NCBI GenBank assembly: GCA_001942045.1
Contig: MSTD01000052.1
Span: 1 to 36,095 of the forward strand
Reading direction: 5' to 3'
DNA from: Mycolicibacterium porcinum
GTDB lineage: Bacteria > Actinomycetota > Actinomycetes > Mycobacteriales > Mycobacteriaceae
DNA: 36,095 bases
A model generated the notes under the pieces. That model was not told where the DNA came from and searched no databases. It saw only the letters and a program-made list of their open reading frames with translations. Positions 1 through 9,021 of this stretch are shown here, in pieces. Numbering within the stretch: position 1 is the stretch's first letter; each line of letters starts with the position of its first letter. A program made the translations under genes and the position numbers.

Positions 1-956
1 ATGTCGGCCTGCCGCTTCGCCTCGGCCGGAGCGATCACGTCGGCTTGAAGCGCGGCCTGCGCCTGCTCGGCGCGACGCTGCTCCACCTCGATCCGGGCCT
101 GCACGCGAGCCGCCTCGGCCTGTTCGATCGCGATGCCGACGTCCTTCTGGGCCCGGGCGTTCGCCAGCGGTCCGGCCTGGTCGGCCTGGGCGTTCTCGGC
201 CTCGGTCTGTGCGCGCAGCCGGGCCAGTTCGACGTCGCGCTTCTGGTTGGCGGTGGCGATCGCGGTGTCGGCCTCGGCTTGGGCGATCGAACCCTCCTGA
301 CGGGCCTTGGCCGACTGGATCTGGGCGTCGCGCTCGGCCTCCGCGGTGCCGACCGTGGCGTCCCGCTTGACCTCGGCGATGCGGCGCTGGCCGAGCGACT
401 TCAGGTAGTCGTTGGCGTCGGAGATGCCGGCGATCTTGAGGACGTCGACCTCCATGCCGATGCGGGCCAGGTCGCCGCCGGCCTCCTCGACCACGCTGCG
501 GGCCAGGCTGTCGCGGTTGGAGTTGAGATCCTCGACCGTCATGGTGGCCGTGATGCCGCGCAGCGAACCGGCCAGGATCTCGTTGATCTGCCGCTGCAGC
601 TCGTTGAGGTCAGAGGTCAGGAAGCGCTGCACCGCGGTCTGCACGGCCTCGTCGGCCGAGCCGATGCGGACCAGCCCGACCGCCTCGACGTTGACCGGCA
701 CACCATTGTTCGACAGCGCGTTCTGCAGGTTGATGCTGACGTTGAACGGCTCAAGGCTCATGATGTCCACCCGTTCGATGCCGGGCATCCGGAACCGGGC
801 CCCGCCGCGGACCACCTTGGGTGTGCCGCGGCCGGTGAACACCGCAACCTCGTTGGGCGGGACCTTGATGTAGTTCTTCACGTAGACCATCGGGATGACC
901 ACGAGGATCAGGATGGCGGCGATGGCGGCCAGGACGACGATCAGCAGCAGGGACAC
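1..956 (-). CDS. Flotillin-like SPFH/band 7 membrane protein (3' end cut by window edge)
   Basis: Reading the minus strand from a GTG at 956-954 gives an uninterrupted protein of 318 codons running off the left edge. It opens with a hydrophobic anchor (about residues 2-22, rich in Leu, Ile, Val and Ala). An SPFH domain follows (about 25-200), with a segment on rejecting/accepting VFTGRGTPKVV-type sequence typical of flotillins. From about residue 200 there is a long Ala/Glu/Gln-rich region (repeated AEA, QAEAD, AEAERD) predicted to be coiled coil. Flotillins organise ordered membrane microdomains and usually oligomerise through this coiled coil. The GTG has an AAAGG-type ribosome site about 7 nt upstream. 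The NfeD-like gene lies 38 bp upstream on the same strand, the classic NfeD-flotillin pairing, so the two are probably an operon. The C-terminus is not visible. Confidence 0.88.
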   Translation of the reverse strand, partial: MSLLLIVVLAAIAAILILVVIPMVYVKNYIKVPPNEVAVFTGRGTPKVVRGGARFRMPGIERVDIMSLEPFNVSINLQNALSNNGVPVNVEAVGLVRIGSADEAVQTAVQRFLTSDLNELQRQINEILAGSLRGITATMTVEDLNSNRDSLARSVVEEAGGDLARIGMEVDVLKIAGISDANDYLKSLGQRRIAEVKRDATVGTAEAERDAQIQSAKARQEGSIAQAEADTAIATANQKRDVELARLRAQTEAENAQADQAGPLANARAQKDVGIAIEQAEAARVQARIEVEQRRAEQAQAALQADVIAPAEAKRQAD

Positions 957-994
957 GGTAGTGCCTTTCTGAAGGTTCGGTGCTCGGGAACTGC

Positions 995-1489
995 TCAGGT
1001 TTCTGGGACAGCGACGACGTGGACGAAGTCCGGATCGATGTCGGAGATGTAGACGCGGGTGGCCTTCGGCAGCGCATCGGCTTCGTCGCTCTTGGCGCGG
1101 GAGAACACGCGGTTGCCGTCGGGGTCGACGAACGAGACCTCACCCCAGCCGCCCGGCGGGACCTCGAGAGTGACCGTGCCGAGCAGACCGACATACGAGG
1201 ACCGGCCGCGGTGCGAGTTGGCCTGCTGGCGGCGCATGTAGGGCAGCAGCAGGCCGTTGAGGGTGAACACCAGTACCACCGCGCAGGCCGCCGCCAGGGC
1301 TACGGTCCACACCGTGCCGAGTCCGAGCCAGGTGCCGATCAGACCTCCGGTTCCGGCGCCGAGCAAGGCCACCGACAAGCCGGTCAGACTCAGGAACGGC
1401 ATCCCGTCGCCATGCCCGACGTCGGCGAGCAGGAGGGCGGCCAGAACGGCGATGCCGCCGACGACGAACGCGGCCAGGTACACAGCCAT
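995..1489 (-). CDS. NfeD-like membrane protein with C-terminal OB-fold
   Basis: A 164-residue protein with about three hydrophobic segments (roughly residues 2-22, 32-52 and 56-80). A soluble C-terminal domain of about 65 residues (GLLGTVTLEVPPGGWGEVSF...) resembles the OB-fold domain of NfeD/YqiJ-type proteins. NfeD proteins pair with SPFH proteins, and here the flotillin follows 38 bp downstream. I chose the ATG at 1489-1487 because a GGAGG lies about 12 nt upstream and the membrane segment begins at once. The frame stays open to an ATG at 1651, but the extra 54 residues are low-complexity, hydrophilic and overlap the divergent infA upstream region. Family assignment is by topology and pairing; exact function is unknown. 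Confidence 0.82.
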   Translation of the reverse strand: MAVYLAAFVVGGIAVLAALLLADVGHGDGMPFLSLTGLSVALLGAGTGGLIGTWLGLGTVWTVALAAACAVVLVFTLNGLLLPYMRRQQANSHRGRSSYVGLLGTVTLEVPPGGWGEVSFVDPDGNRVFSRAKSDEADALPKATRVYISDIDPDFVHVVAVPET

Positions 1490-1820
1490 CACGTGCTCGT
1501 GGCCTCCGTTCTCCGGATCGCGGATCGGTCCGTACCATTCTCGCTTGATCCCGGGCTGCGCCGTGCACCAATCTTCGGCGTAGGGTTCGACCGGCCGGGC
1601 CTGTTCAGCCGTGATTTTGGCGCAGGCCGTTGAGCGGGTATTGTGGACCAACGGTGCGGCTATCGCGCCGACTTTTTGTGTGCCCCGTCTTGGAACTGCT
1701 GAATTTCTGCAATTTCGTCTGGATCCGGCTCACGTTTTGAAGTTGGTCGCCGGCAGCATCACGACGGGCTGCATTGCGACTAATGAAGCTACGAAACGAA
1801 AGCAAGGATCGCCGAACAGC
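1490..1820. promoter_or_regulatory. Divergent intergenic region between NfeD-like gene and infA
   Basis: About 330 bp separate the divergent NfeD-like gene and infA. The part nearest infA (about 1615-1800) is clearly more AT-rich than its surroundings, as expected of a promoter and 5' leader for the infA operon. TTGAGC at 1630-1635 and TTGTGG at 1641-1646 are possible -35 elements, but I found no well-spaced -10 partner, so no promoter is assigned. No gene-like reading frame with a ribosome site is seen. Confidence 0.4.
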
Positions 1821-2042
1821 ATGGCCAAGAAAGACGGTGCCATCGAGGTCGAGGGTCGCGTGGTCGAACCTCTGCCCAATGCGATGTTTCGCATTGAGCT
1901 GGAGAACGGACACAAGGTCCTGGCCCACATCAGCGGCAAGATGCGGCAGCACTACATCCGCATCCTGCCCGAGGACCGGGTAGTGGTGGAGCTCTCTCCC
2001 TATGACCTGTCCCGGGGCCGCATCGTGTACCGGTACAAGTGA
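1821..2042 (+). CDS. infA: Translation initiation factor IF-1
   Basis: 73 residues, the standard bacterial IF-1 length, folding as one S1-type OB domain. The family sequence is clear: [16 protein letters not shown], then the [19 protein letters not shown] core and the [10 protein letters not shown] end. IF-1 occupies the A site of the 30S subunit and helps IF-2 and IF-3 select initiator tRNA. The ATG at 1821 is chosen because the family begins MAKK; the frame is open upstream but that stretch is not conserved-looking. AAGGA lies about 12 nt before the ATG. It is first in the infA-rpmJ-rpsM-rpsK-rpsD-rpoA-rplQ cluster, the usual actinobacterial order. Confidence 0.98.
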
Positions 2043-2129
2043 CCCGATAGAAGCCCGACCAGTAACGACGAGAACCGGTGACGTGCGTACGTGCACGACA
2101 CCAACAGAGCCAGAAGGATCGAAAAAGCC

Positions 2130-2243
2130 GTGAAGGTGAACCCGAGCGTCAAGCCCATCTGCGATAAGTGCAGGGTGATCCGCCGGCATGGGCGGGTCAT
2201 GGTGATCTGCAGCGATCCGCGCCACAAGCAGCGGCAGGGCTGA
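2130..2243 (+). CDS. rpmJ: 50S ribosomal protein L36 (zinc-binding form)
   Basis: A 37-residue protein starting at GTG 2130, too short for most gene callers. The sequence begins [14 protein letters not shown] and ends in PRHKQRQG, diagnostic of L36. Cys11, Cys14, Cys27 and His32 form the zinc ribbon, so this is the zinc-containing (C+) paralogue rather than the zinc-free form that mycobacteria make under zinc starvation. AAGGA lies about 12 nt upstream. It lies 87 bp after infA and 184 bp before rpsM. Confidence 0.97.
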
Positions 2244-2427
2244 TCCGTCATAACGGATCGCAACACAACTGAATGATGAAATCCCAGCACCACTGAGCGG
2301 ATCCGCCGCTCACCCGCGATGAGCACTCATCCACGTCCGGCACGGAGGCCGGACCCCTTACGAGCCCTTAGGGGCTGAAGGGAACGGGCTGGGACCAGAC
2401 CTCCGCAGAGAAAAAGGAAACCGCCAC
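2242..2427 (+). promoter_or_regulatory. Structured leader upstream of rpsM (four successive hairpins)
   Basis: The 184 bp between rpmJ and rpsM contain no gene but four consecutive inverted repeats. These are a 7-bp stem at 2242-2248/2253-2259, a 7-bp stem at 2294-2300/2306-2312, a 7-bp stem at 2335-2341/2348-2354, and a nested stem at 2355-2359/2378-2382 with inner arms 2363-2367/2372-2376. None has a U-tract, so they are not simple terminators. Position before the S13-S11-S4-alpha genes suggests a leader that could control this operon; that role is inferred only. The rpsM ribosome site (AAGGAAA) follows the last stem. Confidence 0.45.
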
Positions 2428-2802
2428 ATGGCACGGCTCGTGGGCGTTGATCTTCCGCGCGACAAGCGCATGGAGATTGCCCTGACCTACATCTACGGCA
2501 TCGGCCGTACCCGTTCGAACGAGATTCTCTCGGCGACGGGCATCGACAAGAACATGCGCACGAAGGACCTGACCGACGATCAGGTGACGGTTCTGCGCGA
2601 TTACATCGAAGGCAACCTCAAGGTTGAGGGTGACCTGCGCCGCGAGGTGCAGGCCGACATTCGCCGCAAGATCGAGATCGGCTGCTACCAGGGCCTGCGG
2701 CACCGCCGCGGTCTGCCCGTGCGCGGCCAGCGGACCAAGACCAACGCGCGTACCCGCAAGGGCCCGAAGCGCACCATCGCCGGCAAGAAGAAGGCTAGGT
2801 AA
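2428..2802 (+). CDS. rpsM: 30S ribosomal protein S13
   Basis: 124 residues starting [16 protein letters not shown], with the helix-hairpin-helix segment ([15 protein letters not shown]) and the conserved [15 protein letters not shown] region. The basic tail ([14 protein letters not shown]) contacts tRNA and the 30S head. S13 lies in the subunit head and forms intersubunit bridges with L5. AAGGAAA precedes the ATG at good spacing. rpsK begins 5 bp after its stop, indicating co-transcription and probable translational coupling. Confidence 0.98.
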   Translation: MARLVGVDLPRDKRMEIALTYIYGIGRTRSNEILSATGIDKNMRTKDLTDDQVTVLRDYIEGNLKVEGDLRREVQADIRRKIEIGCYQGLRHRRGLPVRGQRTKTNARTRKGPKRTIAGKKKAR

Positions 2803-2807
2803 CCCCG

Positions 2808-3221
2808 ATGGCACCACCGAAGAAGGCTGCCGGCGCCAAGCGCGGTAAGACCACCCGTCGCCGGGAAAAGAAGAACGTCCCGCACGGCGCCGCTCACATC
2901 AAGAGCACGTTCAACAACACGATCGTCTCGATCACCGACCCCCAGGGCAACGTCATCGCCTGGGCGTCGTCGGGTCACGTCGGCTTCAAGGGTTCGCGTA
3001 AGTCGACCCCGTTCGCCGCACAGCTGGCCGCCGAGAACGCGGCCCGCAAGGCGCAGGAGCACGGCGTCAAGAAGGTCGACGTGTTCGTGAAGGGTCCGGG
3101 TTCGGGCCGCGAGACCGCCATCCGCTCGCTGCAGGCCGCAGGCCTCGAGGTGGGCGCGATTTCCGACGTCACTCCGCAGCCGCACAACGGCTGCCGTCCG
3201 CCCAAGCGGCGCCGGGTCTAG
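2808..3221 (+). CDS. rpsK: 30S ribosomal protein S11
   Basis: 137 residues. The N-terminus is a lysine/arginine-rich extension ([19 protein letters not shown]), followed by the S11 core: [19 protein letters not shown], then [14 protein letters not shown] and the [20 protein letters not shown] loop. It ends with [12 protein letters not shown]11 lies on the 30S platform near the Shine-Dalgarno/anti-Shine-Dalgarno helix. It sits 5 bp after rpsM and 14 bp before rpsD, within the same operon. Confidence 0.98.
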   Translation: MAPPKKAAGAKRGKTTRRREKKNVPHGAAHIKSTFNNTIVSITDPQGNVIAWASSGHVGFKGSRKSTPFAAQLAAENAARKAQEHGVKKVDVFVKGPGSGRETAIRSLQAAGLEVGAISDVTPQPHNGCRPPKRRRV

Positions 3222-3235
3222 GGAGGATCTAGAAA

Positions 3236-3841
3236 ATGGCACGTTACACCGGCCCCGCCACCCGCAAGTCGCGTCGTCTCGGTGTCGACCTGGTCGGCGG
3301 AGATCAGTCGTTCGAGAAGCGCCCCTACCCGCCCGGCCAGCACGGCCGCGCGCGGATCAAGGAGAGCGAATACCGCACCCAGCTGCAGGAGAAGCAGAAG
3401 GCTCGCTTCACCTACGGCGTGCTGGAGAAGCAGTTCCGCAAGTACTACGAAGAGGCCAACCGCCAGTCGGGCAAGACGGGTGAGAACCTGCTCCAGATCC
3501 TGGAGAGCCGCCTGGACAACGTCATCTACCGTGCGGGCCTGGCCCGGACCCGGCGGATGGCCCGCCAGCTGGTCAGCCACGGCCACTTCACCGTCAACGG
3601 TGTCAAGGTGAACATCCCGAGCTACCGGGTGTCGCAGTACGACATCATCGACATCAAGGAGAAGTCGCTCAACACCCTGCCGTTCGAGGTTGCTCGGCAG
3701 ACCGCTGGTGAGCGTCCGGTCCCGTCGTGGCTGCAGGTCGTCGGGGAGCGTCAGCGCATCCTGGTGCACCAGCTGCCCGAGCGCGCCCAGATCCAGGTGC
3801 CGCTCACCGAACAGCTCATCGTCGAGTTCTACTCGAAGTAA
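3236..3841 (+). CDS. rpsD: 30S ribosomal protein S4 (zinc-free form)
   Basis: 201 residues with the S4 N-terminal region and an S4 RNA-binding domain (about 91-155; LDNVIYRAGLARTRRMARQL...HGHFTVNGVKVNIPSY). S4 is a primary 16S rRNA-binding assembly protein and in many bacteria a translational repressor of this operon. The N-terminal region contains no cysteines (MARYTGPATRKSRRLG...), so the zinc finger seen in many S4 proteins is absent. GGAGG lies before the ATG. The gene follows rpsK by 14 bp and precedes rpoA by 75 bp. Confidence 0.98.
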   Translation: MARYTGPATRKSRRLGVDLVGGDQSFEKRPYPPGQHGRARIKESEYRTQLQEKQKARFTYGVLEKQFRKYYEEANRQSGKTGENLLQILESRLDNVIYRAGLARTRRMARQLVSHGHFTVNGVKVNIPSYRVSQYDIIDIKEKSLNTLPFEVARQTAGERPVPSWLQVVGERQRILVHQLPERAQIQVPLTEQLIVEFYSK

Positions 3842-3889
3842 CCGCTCACCGGCCAACCGGCCGATGAGCACCCAGACGGCATCAAATAG

Positions 3890-4972
<1,083 letters not shown>

Positions 4973-5032
4973 AGAATTACCGTCCCGGTCCTACCTGATA
5001 CGGGGACCGGCCCCATCTAGGAGATAGTCGCA

Positions 5033-5578
5033 ATGCCCAAGCCCACAAAGGGTGCTCGCCTCGGCGGGTCGTCCTCTCACCAGAAGGCGATCCTGGCCAA
5101 CCTGGCCACGTCGCTGTTCGAGCACGGTCGCATCAAGACGACCGAGCCGAAGGCCCGGGCGTTGCGTCCGTACGCCGAGAAGCTGATCACCCACGCCAAG
5201 AAGGGTGAGCTGCACAACCGGCGCGAGGTGATGAAGAAGATCCGCGACAAGGACGTCGTGCACGTCCTGTTCGCCGAGATCGGCCCCTTCTTCGCCGATC
5301 GCGAGGGTGGCTACACCCGCATCATCAAGGTCGAGAACCGTAAGGGCGACAACGCTCCCATGGCGGTCATCGAGCTGGTGCGGGAGAAGACGGTGACCTC
5401 CGAGGCGGACCGCGCTCGTCGCGCTGCCGCCGCGCAGGCCAAGGCTGCCGCCGCCGAGGCGCCCAAGGCTGAAGAGGCCGAGGAGACCCCGGTCGCCGAG
5501 GTCGAGGCTGAGGACGCCGCCATCGCCGACGCCGAGACAGCTGAGGCTGCGGCTGAGGATGACGCTGCCAAGTCGTAG
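5033..5578 (+). CDS. rplQ: 50S ribosomal protein L17
   Basis: 181 residues, comparable to the mycobacterial L17. The conserved domain (about 1-118) begins [19 protein letters not shown] and includes [24 protein letters not shown]. The last ~55 residues are a low-complexity Ala/Glu tail ([20 protein letters not shown]), an actinobacterial extension absent from the E. coli protein. L17 lies near the polypeptide exit tunnel. AGGAGAT lies upstream of the ATG. A strong hairpin begins 12 bp after its stop, probably marking the main end of the ribosomal-protein transcript. Confidence 0.97.
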   Translation: MPKPTKGARLGGSSSHQKAILANLATSLFEHGRIKTTEPKARALRPYAEKLITHAKKGELHNRREVMKKIRDKDVVHVLFAEIGPFFADREGGYTRIIKVENRKGDNAPMAVIELVREKTVTSEADRARRAAAAQAKAAAAEAPKAEEAEETPVAEVEAEDAAIADAETAEAAAEDDAAKS

Positions 5579-5585
5579 TGACAAC

Positions 5586-6464
5586 ATGAGCATGCCCGCC
5601 ACCGAATCCGGTGGCGGGCATGTCTCTTTTATCCGCCTGCGGCTCGACATCGCCTACGACGGCACCGATTTCGCGGGCTGGGCGGTGCAGGCGGGGCAGC
5701 GCACGGTCGCGGGAGTGATCGATGAGGCGCTCTCGACGGTGTTCCGTACGCCGGTGGTGACGCGCACCGCGGGCCGTACCGACACCGGGGTGCATGCCAC
5801 CGGCCAGGTCGCGCACGTCGACGTTCCCACCGATGCGCTCCCACATGTGTATCCGCGGACCACTCGTCCGGGTGATGCCGAATTCACGCCGCTGGTACGG
5901 CGATTGGCGCGGCTGCTGCCGACTGATGTCCGGATCCGCGACATCGTCCGGGCGCCTGCGGGTTTCGATGCCCGCTTCTCGGCACTACGCCGGCACTACA
6001 CCTACCGGCTGAGTCTGGCCACCTACGGGGTCGAGCCGGCCGAAGCCCGGTTCGTCACACCGTGGTCGAAACCTCTGGACCTCGACGCGATGGCAGCTGC
6101 ATCGCGGGAACTGTTGGGACTCAACGATTTCGCAGCCTTCTGCCGTCACCGCCCCGGGGCCACGACGATCCGCGACCTGCAGCGGTTGGAGTGGGTGCGC
6201 GACGGCTTCTACGTGACGGCGTATGTGACCGCGGATGCCTTCTGCTGGAACATGGTTCGCTCGCTGGTCGGCGCGATGCTGGCGGTGGGGGAGGGCAGGC
6301 GGTCAGCCGAGTGGACCGCGGCACTGTTGAGCGAGACGAGCCGGTCCAGTGATTTCGCCGCTGCCCCGGCCCGTGGCCTAACGCTGGTACAGGTGGACTA
6401 TCCGCCCGATGACCAGCTCGAGGCCCGCAACCTGATCACCCGAGACGTGCGGACGGCCGACTGA
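5586..6464 (+). CDS. truA: tRNA pseudouridine(38-40) synthase TruA
   Basis: 292 residues, close to the mycobacterial TruA length. The conserved core starts at about residue 18 ([16 protein letters not shown]). The catalytic aspartate is D66 in the [10 protein letters not shown] motif, and [12 protein letters not shown] and [15 protein letters not shown] are further TruA signatures. TruA isomerises uridines 38-40 in the anticodon arm. The only in-frame start codons are ATG 5586 and ATG 5592; neither has a clear Shine-Dalgarno sequence, and 5586 is 7 bp after the rplQ stop, so translational coupling to rplQ is likely. A 13-bp terminator-like stem (5591-5622) lies inside codons 2-13, so the first ~17 residues are probably unstructured and the start remains somewhat uncertain. 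Confidence 0.93.
   Translation: MSMPATESGGGHVSFIRLRLDIAYDGTDFAGWAVQAGQRTVAGVIDEALSTVFRTPVVTRTAGRTDTGVHATGQVAHVDVPTDALPHVYPRTTRPGDAEFTPLVRRLARLLPTDVRIRDIVRAPAGFDARFSALRRHYTYRLSLATYGVEPAEARFVTPWSKPLDLDAMAAASRELLGLNDFAAFCRHRPGATTIRDLQRLEWVRDGFYVTAYVTADAFCWNMVRSLVGAMLAVGEGRRSAEWTAALLSETSRSSDFAAAPARGLTLVQVDYPPDDQLEARNLITRDVRTAD
5591..5630 (+). terminator. Intrinsic-terminator-like hairpin after rplQ, inside the truA 5' coding region
   Basis: A perfect 13-bp stem (left arm 5591-5603, right arm 5610-5622, 6-nt loop) is followed by TCTCTTTT at 5623-5630. This is the form of a Rho-independent terminator, and it begins 12 bp after the rplQ stop. It overlaps the only available truA start codons (5586 and 5592). 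It could reduce read-through into truA, or be melted by ribosomes finishing rplQ. Confidence 0.75.
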
Positions 6465-6596
6465 GCGCACGGTCTGCACGGCAGCGCTCGGATTCCCGCA
6501 CGTACATACTCTTCTCGACCCTGTGACGAATGTGTATGTTGTCGATGCGGTTTCGCAGGACCCGGCACAAAAGGCGACACACTCGTCATAGTCTCC

Positions 6597-7478
6597 TCAA
6601 TAGGACATCCGAGCGTCCGACAACTTTCGCCGTACCCTCGCGATGATGTTGTTCGGCTCCGAGAGCATCGACTCGGTAACCCAGACCACTGTCCAGCCGT
6701 ACGATTCGAGTTCAGCCGTGTGCAAGTGCACCCACGTTCGGTAGTCCGCATGATCTCGTTCCTCATCGCACTCGACCGCGACCTTCCATTGACGCCAGCC
6801 CATCGCTGCCCGAATCCAGATCAAACCCCACTGGTAGAAGGGGATTTGAGTCTGCAGTCCCGGTACCCCCGTACGTTGAAGCACGAGCCGAGTTCGCGTC
6901 TCGAGCGGCGAATCGGCACCGCCATCGGCGCATGCCAGCGCTATGCGTAGGCGGTTGATGCCCCGAATCCCTCGATTAGCCTCGGCCAGCCTCCACACCT
7001 CGTCTTGGTCCAGTTTGGTCTTGTTCATCAGCGCGTCCAAGATCGGCACGGAATCAGCGCACGGTAGCAATCGGCCCAAATCAAACGCCGTCCGCGCCAC
7101 GGTGGTGACCCGCATACCGTGGATATCGCAAATATCGCCTGGTGCAAGGACATACGAATGCACTCGGAGCCCGTCTGGCGCGCGTCTGTTGCTTCTCACG
7201 ACCTCAGCCGGCGCGTTGACGTCCAGCCACCTGGTGCCATGCACTGCCGCCGCGGACACTCCGCTCAGCACCGCGTCGGGACCGGCGAACAGCCATGCGG
7301 CCTGGGCCCGCAACAGTGGAGATAGGCCGACGTCGTTGGCGAGATAGACGTCGCGGTACAGGGCGCGATGATTCATCCGCAGTTCATGCTCGGTGAGTAT
7401 CCCGGCACGTACCGCATCGCTACCCCGGAAGGGGCTGGGCCGTCGTCCGGGAAAAGATCCCAGATACTGTTTCGTCAC
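6597..7478 (-). CDS. DUF559 / AbiEi-antitoxin-like domain protein with degenerate nuclease motif
   Basis: 293 residues. The N-terminal ~80 residues (SDAVRAGILTEHELRMN...YRDVYLAND) resemble the winged-helix AbiEi-type antitoxin domain common in mycobacterial proteins of this kind. The C-terminal ~110 residues match the DUF559/Vsr-like restriction-endonuclease fold: SPLETRTRLVL at 190-200, MGWRQWKVAVE at 226-236, and ESYGWTVVWV near 258. In relatives I remember, the segment before MGW reads RxDMGW and is followed by EYDGEQH. Here the Asp position is A225 and the later motif is ECDEERD, so the nuclease site looks impaired. The gene has lower GC than its neighbours, is convergent with truA, and no toxin partner is adjacent. 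Function unknown. Confidence 0.72.
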   Translation of the reverse strand: MTKQYLGSFPGRRPSPFRGSDAVRAGILTEHELRMNHRALYRDVYLANDVGLSPLLRAQAAWLFAGPDAVLSGVSAAAVHGTRWLDVNAPAEVVRSNRRAPDGLRVHSYVLAPGDICDIHGMRVTTVARTAFDLGRLLPCADSVPILDALMNKTKLDQDEVWRLAEANRGIRGINRLRIALACADGGADSPLETRTRLVLQRTGVPGLQTQIPFYQWGLIWIRAAMGWRQWKVAVECDEERDHADYRTWVHLHTAELESYGWTVVWVTESMLSEPNNIIARVRRKLSDARMSY

Positions 7479-7541
7479 GCGGCCAGCATCGGACGGTTCA
7501 CCGACAGTTCGGTTGGCCCGCCCGGAGGTTATCCACAGCCC

Positions 7542-8204
7542 TCACAGCCGCGCAGAGACGAATCTGGCCGCCTGGGCCACCATTCCCGACCTGATGTAGC
7601 CGGGCGCCAGGTGATCCTGCCATCCGGCCCGCCAGTTGTACGGGCTGCTCGGATTGCAGATCGGATCGTCCGAGTGGCACAGGTCGATGGTGCGATTCTG
7701 ATACGTCGGGTTCAACAGCGTGATCGGGGCGGCCCAGTTGGCGCCGTTACCGAACAGTGCGACTGCCGCGACGTGCCGATCGGTGCCCTTCGGAAGCGGA
7801 CTGTTGAAGGTGAACGCGGCGATCGGCATCGCCAGGATGAGGTCGGTGGCGACGGCGCCCAAGGAGTAGCCGCCCAGCACGAGCCGGGTGTTCGGGCAGT
7901 TGCGCGTCATCCACTGCACGTGGCGGCTCATGTCGTTGGCGGCCACGTCGGCCTGGGTGTCGGCCGGGTATTTCACCGAATAGAGCGCGATGTTCGGACC
8001 CCGTAGCGTGCGGAGCGCGTTGACGAACGCGGCACCGACCTGCCCGGGGCCTGGGGGCTCCATGCGGCCGCGGGCGAACACCACCTCCGCAGGCGGGCAC
8101 GTGGCTGCCTTCGCGACGCCGATCATGCTGGGCGCCACCGCCATCGGTGCCGCAACGGCTGACAGGACGGTGATCAGTGCGGCCGACATTCGACGGCCAA
8201 TCAC
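7542..8204 (-). CDS. Secreted cutinase-family serine esterase (copy 1)
   Basis: 220 residues with a signal peptide (about 1-33, predicted cleavage after AKA). The mature domain shows the cutinase fold hallmarks: GYSLG with nucleophile Ser114, Asp180 in the CHSDDPIC motif, His198 before LAPGYI, and paired cysteines. Mycobacterial cutinase-like proteins hydrolyse ester bonds in lipids or polyesters outside the membrane; the substrate here is not evident. It is last of four tandem cutinase genes on this strand and lies 76 bp after copy 2. Together with copy 2 it has Leu after the catalytic Ser, unlike copies 3 and 4, which have Gln. In M. tuberculosis, cut3 and cut4 occupy this region. Confidence 0.9.
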   Translation of the reverse strand: MIGRRMSAALITVLSAVAAPMAVAPSMIGVAKAATCPPAEVVFARGRMEPPGPGQVGAAFVNALRTLRGPNIALYSVKYPADTQADVAANDMSRHVQWMTRNCPNTRLVLGGYSLGAVATDLILAMPIAAFTFNSPLPKGTDRHVAAVALFGNGANWAAPITLLNPTYQNRTIDLCHSDDPICNPSSPYNWRAGWQDHLAPGYIRSGMVAQAARFVSARL

Positions 8205-8280
8205 GGATTAGATGGTATTTACGGTCCCGTCGAGAATAGGTGCCGGTACGGCAACGATCCGGCGACGAAGCGTTTCGGCC

Positions 8281-8997
8281 TCAGATGCGACCAGACACGA
8301 AATCTGCGGCCTGGTTGACCATCCCGCCGTCGATGTACGCGCCGGCCAGGTGATCGGGCCAGTTGTTCTTCCAGGTGTCGGGATCAGCCGGGTTGCAGAT
8401 GGGATCGGCGCCATGGCACAGCTCGATGGTCCGGTCGGCATAGACCGGGCTGAAGCGGGTGATGGGACCGACCCACGCGGCGCCGTTGCCGAACAGGGCG
8501 ACTGCGGCGATGTGGCCATCGGCGCCCGCGGGAAGCGGAGTCTTGAACCCGAAGCCGGTGAACGGAACGGCCAGCACCACATCGGCCACCGCCGCGCCCA
8601 GCGAGTACCCGCCGATCACCAACCGGGTGTCCGGGCAGTTGTTCATCATGTACTGGATGTGGCCGCTCATGTCGTTGGCGCCGATGTCGACTTCGGTGTC
8701 CGCCGGGTACTTGACGGCGTAGACACCGATGTTCTTGTTGGTCTTGGCGCGCAGCGCGTTGACGAAGGCGCTGCCGAGGGTCCCGACGCCGGCCGGTTCG
8801 GTACGGCCGCGGGCGAACACCACCTCGACCGGAGGACACGGGGCGGCGGTGGCGACAGCCGCCGTACCGGGCAGGACGGCTGAGGCGACCGGCAGGACAG
8901 CGGCAATCGCGGCGATGATGGCAGCGACACCGATCCACCGCCGAAGCAGTCGGACTACGCGGCTTGCTACCTGGCTTTCGGTAGGAAGTTCGACCAC
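8281..8997 (-). CDS. Secreted cutinase-family serine esterase (copy 2)
   Basis: 238 residues with an N-terminal signal/anchor (about 13-52, predicted cleavage after ATA). Triad candidates are Ser132 (GYSLG), Asp198 (CHGADPIC) and His216 (DHLAGAY). It is most similar to copy 1 through shared segments such as FARGR, VKYPAD, AVALFGNG and QAADFVSGRI, so the two look like a recent paralogous pair. The start at GTG 8997 is the most upstream one; a shorter start cannot be excluded because no strong ribosome site is visible. It is 24 bp downstream of copy 3 and co-directional, suggesting co-transcription. Confidence 0.89.
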   Translation of the reverse strand: MVELPTESQVASRVVRLLRRWIGVAAIIAAIAAVLPVASAVLPGTAAVATAAPCPPVEVVFARGRTEPAGVGTLGSAFVNALRAKTNKNIGVYAVKYPADTEVDIGANDMSGHIQYMMNNCPDTRLVIGGYSLGAAVADVVLAVPFTGFGFKTPLPAGADGHIAAVALFGNGAAWVGPITRFSPVYADRTIELCHGADPICNPADPDTWKNNWPDHLAGAYIDGGMVNQAADFVSGRI

Positions 8998-9021
8998 CTA
9001 AGCGATCGTAGCGGATGCGGC

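Noticed and set aside
1490..1651. 54-residue N-terminal extension of the NfeD-like protein
   Set aside because: No ribosome site at 1651, hydrophilic low-complexity sequence, and overlaps the infA upstream region; ATG 1489 has GGAGG and leads straight into the membrane segment.
2380..2402. GGGAAC at 2380 as a further SigM-type -35
   Set aside because: No CGTC at 16-18 nt; it is part of the rpsM leader.
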